Source of the DNA: Halomarina litorea
GTDB lineage: Archaea > Halobacteriota > Halobacteria > Halobacteriales > Haloarculaceae
DNA length: 64,000 nt
NCBI RefSeq assembly: GCF_024227715.1
Contig: NZ_CP100449.1
Coordinates: 124,001 to 188,000, forward strand
Reading direction: 5' to 3'
The position numbers and the translations under genes were made by a program. This document shows, piece by piece, positions 57,802 through 64,000 of this stretch (the stretch's first letter is position 1; each line of letters starts with the position of its first letter). The notes below the pieces were generated by a model that was not told the DNA's origin, searched no databases, and saw nothing but the letters and a program-made list of their open reading frames with translations.

Positions 57802-58911
57802 TCAGGCCCGTACCGCCGGTGCGGTCCCGATCTGGACGCCCGACTCGGGGTCGAACAGCATCACCTGCGAGGGGTCGACGACGATGCCGTGTTCCTCGCG
57901 GTCGCCCTCGAAGTCCGGGTGGGTGACGACGGTCACCTCGCCGAACTCCGTATCGAAGAAGCTGTGCGTGGCGTCCCCGAGCGGCTCGTCGAGGAGGTGG
58001 GTCGCCGGGATATGTCCGTCGATCCGCCGTTCGGCGTCGAGGTGCTGAGGGCGGATGCCGACGCGGACCGACTGACCGACGTAGCCGTCGAGGCGCTCCG
58101 CGCCCCGCCCCAGTGGGTACTCGTACTCGCCGATGTGGAGCGTGACGCCGTCGTCCGTCCTTTCGAGCCGACCGTCGAAGAACTGGGTGGTCGGCTGGCC
58201 GATGAACGACCCGACGAACTCCGTCGCCGGGTTGTCGTACACCTTCTTCGGGGGGCCGACCTGTTCGAGTTCCCCGTCGTTCATCACCGCGACGCGGTCG
58301 GACATCGTCATCGCCTCCTCCTGGTCGTGGGTGACGTACAGCGTCGGGCAGCCGATGCGTTCGGTCACCTGCTGGACGACGGGCCGAAGTTCGCGCTTCA
58401 GTTTGGCGTCGAGGTCACTCATCGGTTCGTCGAACAGGAAGACGGAGGGGTCCCGAACCAGCGACCGCCCGAGGGCGACGCGCTGCTGTTGGCCTCCCGA
58501 GAGGTCGACCGGGCTCTTGTCGAGCTGGTTCGAGATCTGGAGCAGGTCGGCGGCGTCCTCGACCTTCCGGTAGCGTTCTTTCTTCGGAACGCCCGCGATC
58601 TTCAGCCCGTAGGCCATGTTCTCGCGGACGCTCATGTGGGGGTACAGCGCGATGTCCTGGAACAGCAGCGCGATGTCGCGTTGCTGGGGCGGGAGGTCCG
58701 TCACGTCGCGGTCGCCGAAGCGGATGGCCCCGCCCGTGGGCGTGTCGAGGCCCGCCACACAGCGCAGCGTCGTCGTCTTCCCGCAGCCCGAGGGGCCGAC
58801 GAGCGTGACGAACTCCCCGTCGTCGATGGTCAGGTCGATACCGTCGACGGCGACGGTCTTGCCGTCACCGTCGCCGAACACACGTCGTAGGTTTTCGAGG
58901 TGAACTTTCAT
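57802..58911 (-). CDS. Sugar-type ABC transporter ATPase (MalK/UgpC type)
   Basis: The 369-residue protein has Walker A GPSGCGKTTTLRCVAG, signature DLSGGQQQRVALGRSL and Walker B VFLFDEPMSDLDAKL, followed by a TOBE-type regulatory domain (about 240-369). This layout is that of CUT1-family ATPases such as MalK and UgpC. Its ATG overlaps the permease stop (ATGA). It is the last gene of the leftward operon that starts with the solute-binding protein. Confidence 0.93.
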   Translation of the reverse strand: MKVHLENLRRVFGDGDGKTVAVDGIDLTIDDGEFVTLVGPSGCGKTTTLRCVAGLDTPTGGAIRFGDRDVTDLPPQQRDIALLFQDIALYPHMSVRENMAYGLKIAGVPKKERYRKVEDAADLLQISNQLDKSPVDLSGGQQQRVALGRSLVRDPSVFLFDEPMSDLDAKLKRELRPVVQQVTERIGCPTLYVTHDQEEAMTMSDRVAVMNDGELEQVGPPKKVYDNPATEFVGSFIGQPTTQFFDGRLERTDDGVTLHIGEYEYPLGRGAERLDGYVGQSVRVGIRPQHLDAERRIDGHIPATHLLDEPLGDATHSFFDTEFGEVTVVTHPDFEGDREEHGIVVDPSQVMLFDPESGVQIGTAPAVRA

Positions 58912-59789
58912 AGTGAACGGATCTGGAAGCCTTTCAGCAGATAGCTCTGGAGGAAGTACGCGAACAGCAGCGGCGGAATCGTCATCAGCATCGACGCCGC
59001 CATCATGTCGCTCCAGGCGAAGCTGTACGACTGGTTGATGAGCCGGAGGATACCGGGTGCGAACGTCGTCGCGGAGTTCTGGGGCAGCAGGATACGCGCG
59101 AACGTGAAGTCGCTCCACGCCAGCGCGAACGCGAACAGTGCTGCCGCGATCATCGCCGGCTGGGTCTGCGGGACGACGACGTCGCGGAACGTCCGCCAGC
59201 GCGACGCGCCGGCGACCCACGCCGACTCCTCCATCGCCCGCGGGATGGTCTGGATGTACTTCCACATCAGCCACACCGAGAACGGCATCGAGATAGCCGT
59301 CAGCGCGATGATCAGTCCGATCCGGGTGTTCAGCAGGCCCAGGTCCTGCCAGATGAGGTACAGCGGCAGGCCGAGCACGATGGGGCTGAACATATACCCG
59401 AACAGGAGAAACCGGGCGAAGTTCGCCTTGTGGTTGAACTGGATGCGCGCGAGGCCGTAGCCCGCCACCAGCGAGATGACGATGACCGAGAGGACGGTCC
59501 CGAGCGTCACGATGACGCTGTTGAGGAGGTAGAGGCCGACGTCGCTGTTGAACAGCACCTCGTAGTTCGACAGCGTGAACCCCTCGGACGACGGGAACCA
59601 CGTGATGCCTCCGGTCTGGATGGCGTTGCGCGTCTTCAGCGAGCTCTGGAACACCCAGTAGATGGGGAAGACGATGAAGACGAAGAAGATGAACGCGCTC
59701 ATGCCGAGCGCGACACGGTACAACTTGTCCTCCGTCCGGAAGTCGAGGCCGAACGTTCCGCTCCGGTCGCTCTCTGTCTTGGTTCCCAT
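58908..59789 (-). CDS. Sugar-type ABC permease (MalG type)
   Basis: The 293-residue membrane protein has about six hydrophobic segments and the EAA-type cytoplasmic loop ESAWVAGASRWRTFRDVVVP, which docks the ATPase. It ends LKGFQIRSL. Its ATG shares one base with the stop of the other permease. The N-terminus is charged and cytoplasmic. Confidence 0.92.
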   Translation of the reverse strand: MGTKTESDRSGTFGLDFRTEDKLYRVALGMSAFIFFVFIVFPIYWVFQSSLKTRNAIQTGGITWFPSSEGFTLSNYEVLFNSDVGLYLLNSVIVTLGTVLSVIVISLVAGYGLARIQFNHKANFARFLLFGYMFSPIVLGLPLYLIWQDLGLLNTRIGLIIALTAISMPFSVWLMWKYIQTIPRAMEESAWVAGASRWRTFRDVVVPQTQPAMIAAALFAFALAWSDFTFARILLPQNSATTFAPGILRLINQSYSFAWSDMMAASMLMTIPPLLFAYFLQSYLLKGFQIRSL

Positions 59790-60736
59790 CAGGTCTCCAC
59801 CTCGTCACTGGGGTTGAACACCTTGAAGTAGGCGACGCCACCGAGCGCCAGGAAGACGAACATCACGACTGCGATGGCGTTGGCCAGCCCGTAGTTGGCG
59901 GCCTCGAAGGCCTCCCGGTAGGCCAGCACGGGCAGCGTCGTCGTCGCGTAGCCCGGACCCCCGTTCGTGAGGATCCAGATGAGGTCGAACTTGTTGAACA
60001 TGAAGATGGAACGGAGCAGGACCGCGACGAGGATGACCCCCTGGATGCGCGGGAGCGTGATATCACGGAACATCTCCCAGCGATTTGCGCCACAGATCTT
60101 CGCTGCCTCGTAGAACCGCATCGGGATGGCACGAAGCTGGGCGAGCGCGAAGATGGTGATGAAGATGGAGAACTTCCAGCTCCCGATGAGGACCACCAGC
60201 GGCATCGCCCACTGGTGGGTGCCGAGCGCGAAGGTGTTCTCCCCCCACAGCCCCAGGGTCTCGCTGCCGATCTGGTGGAGTACGCCGACGAAGGTGTCGA
60301 ACATGAACAGGCCACCGAGGGCGACGACGATGGTCGGGATGAGGTACGCGGAGAACACGACCGCAGTCATCAGCTTCTGGGCGACCTTGATCTGGTTGAG
60401 CGTCAGCGCGATCCAGAGCCCGACGACCAGCTGGAGCAGTGTCGAGCCCACCATGAAGACGACCCCGCGCCACAGCGACGCCCAGAACCGGTCGATTCGG
60501 AGCACCTCCGCGTAGTTCGAGAGGCCGATGTACGTCCAGTTGGGGTTCAGCAGGGGAATCTCGTGGAGCGACGCCCAGACGGCGAAGCCGACCGGGATGA
60601 TGGAGATAATGAGGTACAGCAGGATAACCGGGAGGATGGTCCCGATGCCGATGAGCGTCTCCGCGTCGACCGGCGCTCTGTCCAGTAGCGAGCCGATCCG
60701 GCGGGTGTCCTCCCGCTCGATGGTCTCACCCGCCAC
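59789..60736 (-). CDS. Sugar-type ABC permease (MalF type)
   Basis: The 315-residue membrane protein has about six to seven hydrophobic segments and the EAA loop YEAAKICGANRWEMFRDITL. It starts with GTG at 60736, 36 bases after the binding-protein stop. With the MalG-type protein it forms the channel. Confidence 0.92.
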   Translation of the reverse strand: MAGETIEREDTRRIGSLLDRAPVDAETLIGIGTILPVILLYLIISIIPVGFAVWASLHEIPLLNPNWTYIGLSNYAEVLRIDRFWASLWRGVVFMVGSTLLQLVVGLWIALTLNQIKVAQKLMTAVVFSAYLIPTIVVALGGLFMFDTFVGVLHQIGSETLGLWGENTFALGTHQWAMPLVVLIGSWKFSIFITIFALAQLRAIPMRFYEAAKICGANRWEMFRDITLPRIQGVILVAVLLRSIFMFNKFDLIWILTNGGPGYATTTLPVLAYREAFEAANYGLANAIAVVMFVFLALGGVAYFKVFNPSDEVET

Positions 60737-60772
60737 GTCCTCCCCTCCCTGTTGTGTCGTTCGGTGTCATCA

Positions 60773-62281
60773 TCAGTTGTCCAGTCGGTCCGACATCCGC
60801 TCGCGCGCCTCCCCGACGATCTCGTTCGCCCGCTGGAGTCCCTGCTCGTAGGCTTTCTGCGGCGAGAGCGTGTCGGTGACGACCTGGTTGACCATCTCCG
60901 CCTGGAAGAAAAAGCGGTAGTAGTAGACGCCGATGGGGCTGTTCGCCAGCACCGACGCCCCCTCGATGTTGTCGTAGTACTCGGCGACGATCTCGTTCTG
61001 GACCTTCTCGAGCATCTTCAGCTGGCGCGGGTACTGCTGCCAGTAGTCGTAGCCGGTGAACGTGTCCGTCTCGATGATGTCGCTGTAGATGGGAAGGAAG
61101 CGCGTCGGCTCCGTCTCGTACATTCGTGCCGCGCGTTCCCCGTCCTCGGCGTAGAGCCACCTGAGGAACGCCGCGCCCCCCTCGGGGTTGTCCGAGTTCG
61201 AAAAGACGTGGTGGCCGTCGGGCGTCGGGTTCGAGAGGTAGGAGTCCTCCTTGGTGATGCCGCCCTCCTCCCAGAGGGGCATCGGAGCGACGGCCGTGTT
61301 CTTCGCAACCTCGTCGTTCGCCCCGGCGGCGACGCCAGCGGGCCAGATGTTGAGGTGGTACTGCTGGGCGAACTGTCCGCCGACCCAGTTGCGCAGCGAC
61401 GACCCCCAGCCGATGCCGGTCGGGTCCGGCGAGTACTGCGAGAGGTCCTTGAAGTACTGGAGCAGCGTGACGATCTCCTCCTCGGGGAACCACACCTCGA
61501 CTTCCTCCTGTTTCGTGCGGTCCTTGAATCGGAGTTCCTGGACGCCCATGTTCGCGAGGTACGTCTGGAACTCGTCTTGGGCCTTCCCGGTCTTCTGCCC
61601 GGCGAGGCCGTACCCGCGGATCCCCATATCGGCTTCGTCGATGGCCTTGGCGTTCTCGAGGACGCCCTGAAAGGATGTCGGAACCGACAGGCCGAGTTCG
61701 TCGTAGACGTCCTGGCGATAGATGAACGTCCCCGTGTAAGCACCGTGTGGCATCTCCCAGTAGGACTCTCCGTTGTGATAGGGCTGTGAGATGAGCGTTC
61801 CACTGTTCTCCTGTGCGGCGGCGACCGCGTCTCCGATGTCCCTGAGTCCGCCGGAGGCCCAGATGTCGCCGACCTGCTCGAAGGTCGAGGAGTTGATCGC
61901 CGGCGGATCGCCCGCCTGGATGAGGTTCGCCAGGCGACTCTCCTGGTTCCCGGAGAACCCGGAGTACTCCATCTCTACCTTCCAGTCGGTTTCCTCCTGG
62001 AAGGCGGGAACCAGGCTCTCCTCCCACTTCTGTTGCCAGGCCTCGTTGTTGTAGTCGGTAATGACGTGGACGGCCGCGCCGCCCGGCCCGCCACCACTCC
62101 CGTTCCCGTCCCCGTTCCCACCACCGCCGCTGTCGTTCCCGCCCCCACCGCCGAGACAGCCCGCGAGGCCCGCTGCACTCGCGCTCGCGAGGGCGAGGGC
62201 GTGACGCCGCGTCACTGACCAGTCGCCGTCGAGGTCGCCGAACTCATCGTGCTCACTACTCTCGTGGTCGTTGTTAACCAT
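60773..62281 (-). CDS. Extracellular solute-binding lipoprotein (sugar-type ABC)
   Basis: The 502-residue protein has a 23-residue acidic lead, a twin-arginine signal (TRRHALALASA), a lipobox ending GLAGC at residue 42 and a Gly/Asp/Asn/Ser linker to about 72. The mature domain (VHVITDYNNEAWQQKWEESL onward) is a family 1 (MalE/UgpB-like) binding fold. It captures a sugar, sugar phosphate or oligosaccharide. No sugar-breakdown gene is in the window, so the substrate is open. Confidence 0.9.
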   Translation of the reverse strand: MVNNDHESSEHDEFGDLDGDWSVTRRHALALASASAAGLAGCLGGGGGNDSGGGGNGDGNGSGGGPGGAAVHVITDYNNEAWQQKWEESLVPAFQEETDWKVEMEYSGFSGNQESRLANLIQAGDPPAINSSTFEQVGDIWASGGLRDIGDAVAAAQENSGTLISQPYHNGESYWEMPHGAYTGTFIYRQDVYDELGLSVPTSFQGVLENAKAIDEADMGIRGYGLAGQKTGKAQDEFQTYLANMGVQELRFKDRTKQEEVEVWFPEEEIVTLLQYFKDLSQYSPDPTGIGWGSSLRNWVGGQFAQQYHLNIWPAGVAAGANDEVAKNTAVAPMPLWEEGGITKEDSYLSNPTPDGHHVFSNSDNPEGGAAFLRWLYAEDGERAARMYETEPTRFLPIYSDIIETDTFTGYDYWQQYPRQLKMLEKVQNEIVAEYYDNIEGASVLANSPIGVYYYRFFFQAEMVNQVVTDTLSPQKAYEQGLQRANEIVGEARERMSDRLDN

Positions 62282-62308
62282 TGTCTACACAACACGGTAC
62301 GACTACGG

Positions 62309-62320
62309 GGTAATAAGTAT
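62309..62320 (-). promoter_or_regulatory. TATA-like core of sugar ABC operon
   Basis: On the minus strand ATACTTATTACC lies about 33 bases before the ATG of the binding protein at 62281. Confidence 0.5.
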
Positions 62321-62427
62321 CCGGGTTGGTCTCATCCCCATTGTCGTTTCGGAACCGGGCGATATCGGCCGCCTTCGGTCGAACTGCACCGGTTCGCACC
62401 GGGATGGCTCGACACCGTGACCCCAAC

Positions 62428-62437
62428 CCTTATGTGT
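62428..62437 (+). promoter_or_regulatory. TATA-like promoter core
   Basis: CCTTATGTGT is centred 27 bases before the ATG at 62458, supporting that start over an in-frame upstream start at 62443. Confidence 0.5.
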
Positions 62438-62457
62438 AATGTTTGATACCATGTGCC

Positions 62458-63654
62458 ATGGACTTCAGCGTCCCCTCGGAGGCCGTCCAGATACAGAAGG
62501 CGCTCGACGACTTCGTCGAGCGGGAGGTCGAACCCCTGGAGAGCGAGCACCCCGAGTTCCTCGGCGAGGACTACCAGCGCCACATCGTCGACGAGGACCA
62601 CTACCAGGTCCCCGAGTATCGAGATATCGTCGAGACCATCCGCGAGAAGTCCGTCGAGGCGGGTTTCTGGGGCATGGGGATGCCCGAGAAGGTGGGCGGC
62701 GGGGGGGTGGACCTGCTCACCGACGCCATCGTGACCGAACACCTCGCCAACCGGCCGCCGGGGTTCCACAGCGCTATCATGGGCGGGGCGGGCGGGCCGA
62801 CGCCCGTCCTCCTCGCCTGCGACGAGGACCAGCGAGCGAAGTTCCTCGAACCCCTCATAGCCGGCGAGGTGACGACCTGTTTCGCGCTGACGGAACCCGA
62901 CCACGGGAGCGACCCTCACTACATGGACGCAACCGCCGAGAAGGAGGGTGACGAGTGGGTGATCAACGGCAACAAGTACTGGATAACGAACGGGCCGTAC
63001 GCCGACTTCGCGATGGTGTTCGCCCGCACCTCGGGCGAGAAGGGCGACTACGAGGGCATCACCTGTTTCCTCGTCGAGAGCGACAACCCGGGCTACCACG
63101 TCGAGAAGGTCCACCGGACGATGGGGCTGACCCCCGGCGGGCAGGCGGAACTCCGCTTCGACGACTGCCGGATCGGCGAGGACCGCGTCCTCGGCGAGGT
63201 CGACCAGGCGTTCCAGACGGCGATGAACTGGATCGGCGGCGGGCGCATCAAGATCGCCGCGAACGCCGTCGGGACCTCGCAGTTCCTGCTGGACCTCGCC
63301 GTGGAGTACGCCCGCGACCGCGAGACGTTCGGCAAGCCCATCGGCCACCGGCAGGGCGTCTCCTTCCAGCTTGCGGACCTCGCGACGGACATCGAGCAGG
63401 TGCGTCAGCTCTACCGCTACGCCGCTTGGAAGATTCAGGAGGGCGAACGCGCCCGCAAGGAGGAGTCGATGGCGAAGCTCAGGGGCTCGGAACTCGCCAA
63501 CCGCGCCGCCGACGTCGCCATGCAGGTGTACGGCGGGGCCGGGTTCATGAAGGACACGCCCATCGAACGGGAGTACCGCTCTGCGCGCGTCCTCCGCATC
63601 TTCGAGGGGACCGACGAGATTCAGCGCCGGACCATCGCCCGCGAACTCGTCTGA
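62458..63654 (+). CDS. Acyl-CoA dehydrogenase
   Basis: The 398-residue ACAD has GMGMPEKVGGGGVDLLTDAI, FALTEPDHGSDPHYMDATAE and VYGGAGFMKDTPIEREYR. The catalytic Glu is in RIFEGTDEIQ, and the helix-G position is Gly (IGGGRIKIAANA). The WITNGPYADFAMVFARTSGE stretch of the middle domain is intact. It is divergent from the sugar transport operon and convergent with an LLM gene. Confidence 0.93.
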   Translation: MDFSVPSEAVQIQKALDDFVEREVEPLESEHPEFLGEDYQRHIVDEDHYQVPEYRDIVETIREKSVEAGFWGMGMPEKVGGGGVDLLTDAIVTEHLANRPPGFHSAIMGGAGGPTPVLLACDEDQRAKFLEPLIAGEVTTCFALTEPDHGSDPHYMDATAEKEGDEWVINGNKYWITNGPYADFAMVFARTSGEKGDYEGITCFLVESDNPGYHVEKVHRTMGLTPGGQAELRFDDCRIGEDRVLGEVDQAFQTAMNWIGGGRIKIAANAVGTSQFLLDLAVEYARDRETFGKPIGHRQGVSFQLADLATDIEQVRQLYRYAAWKIQEGERARKEESMAKLRGSELANRAADVAMQVYGGAGFMKDTPIEREYRSARVLRIFEGTDEIQRRTIARELV

Positions 63655-63682
63655 CCCGGTTCCGGTCCCGTCGGGGTCGCGT

Positions 63683-64000
63683 TCAGTCGCCGGCCTCGCC
63701 CTCCGCGTCGAGGGGGTAGGCAGGTACGTGTGTCCGGTCGCCGTCGCCCGGCGGTTCGGGGAACTGCTTGCGGTCCATCGCCGCCTCGACCGCGGGTGCG
63801 AGTCGCTCGCGCTTGCGCTCCAGTCGCGCCGGTTCCCGGTCGTGGAACTCGGGCATCACCCGCTCGGCGAACAGTTCGAGCGACTCGCAGATGTGCTCGT
63901 GGCGGTTCTTCCCGCCCTGCTGGATGAAGATGACCTGGTCGACGCCCGCCTCCTCGAACCCGCGGAGGTGCTCGCGGATGCCATCGGGCGTGTCGATGGC
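63683..64000 (-). CDS. LLM-class oxidoreductase, C-terminal part (cut by window edge)
   Basis: The visible 105 residues read leftwards from the window edge as AIDTPDGIREHLRGFEEAGV, then DQVIFIQQGGKNRHEHICES and LELFAERVMPEFHDREPARL, ending at TGA 63683-63685. This is the C-terminal end of a haloarchaeal luciferase-like (probably F420-dependent) oxidoreductase. The rest lies outside the window. It is the third LLM protein here. Confidence 0.75.
   Translation of the reverse strand, partial: AIDTPDGIREHLRGFEEAGVDQVIFIQQGGKNRHEHICESLELFAERVMPEFHDREPARLERKRERLAPAVEAAMDRKQFPEPPGDGDRTHVPAYPLDAEGEAGD

Noticed and set aside
1-64000. tRNA, rRNA, complete insertion sequences or toxin-antitoxin pairs
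   Set aside because: None was recognised on either strand by eye. A profile search (tRNAscan, ISfinder) would be needed to exclude small or degenerate examples.

Overview
The window is from a haloarchaeon (class Halobacteria). DNA is very GC-rich, predicted proteins are strongly acidic, and genes are densely packed on both strands with many ATGA/TGATG overlaps. Most first-in-operon genes have a TATA-like A/T core about 27 bases before the ATG and no Shine-Dalgarno, the pattern of leaderless archaeal transcripts. Secreted binding proteins carry twin-arginine signals with lipoboxes, there is an archaeal Orc1/Cdc6 initiator, and one gene resembles the haloarchaeal shape gene rdfA. Genus cannot be told from the sequence. 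Nothing here (no rRNA, no tRNA, no ribosomal protein) decides between a chromosome with a secondary origin and a megaplasmid.

Layout. 1-3.6 kb: start of an acyl-CoA dehydrogenase, an Lrp regulator, an SDR/two-part hydratase operon, and a divergent 3-hydroxyacyl-CoA dehydrogenase followed by a broken enoyl-CoA hydratase. 4-18 kb: a cyclase-family hydrolase, two CaiB/BaiF CoA-transferases, two SDRs, a crotonase, three AMP-forming acyl-CoA synthetases, an MFS carrier, an acyl-CoA dehydrogenase and an LLM oxidoreductase. 18.2-26.8 kb: a leftward run of a thiolase-like protein, a DUF35 protein, an acyl-CoA dehydrogenase, an LLM oxidoreductase and a complete LivKHMGF-type ABC importer. 26.9-34.7 kb: three acyl-CoA dehydrogenases, a crotonase, a zinc alcohol dehydrogenase and an MmgE/PrpD protein. 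34.7-40.4 kb: a thioesterase, a CoA-transferase relic, a MaoC hydratase coupled to an acetyl-CoA hydrolase/transferase-family enzyme, and a sodium:solute symporter with a 45-residue partner. 40.4-50.1 kb: an Fe-dependent alcohol dehydrogenase, an IclR regulator, an acyl-CoA dehydrogenase, a flavin reductase, a second thiolase-like/DUF35 pair, a two-C-domain hydroxyacyl-CoA dehydrogenase and a CoA-transferase.

50.2-51.5 kb is a candidate replication origin: near-identical 20-base repeats (ACACTCTGGACGAGGGGTGT), one inverted and the others direct, flank an A/T-rich patch and lead into orc1/cdc6 (51473-52747). A single extra copy lies 6 kb away at 44624. 52.9-64 kb holds an FAH-family enzyme, a probable rdfA, a second IclR, an MFS carrier, small membrane proteins, a carbohydrate-type ABC importer, an acyl-CoA dehydrogenase and the end of another LLM oxidoreductase.

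Taken together the window is a catabolic island: uptake of organic acids, CoA activation or CoA transfer, dehydrogenation, hydration, oxidation and carbon-carbon cleavage, under IclR/Lrp control, built round a replication origin. Both thiolase-like proteins lack the usual nucleophilic cysteine and each is paired with a DUF35 protein, which recalls retro-aldolases of steroid side-chain breakdown more than ordinary thiolysis. The actual substrates cannot be read from the sequence.
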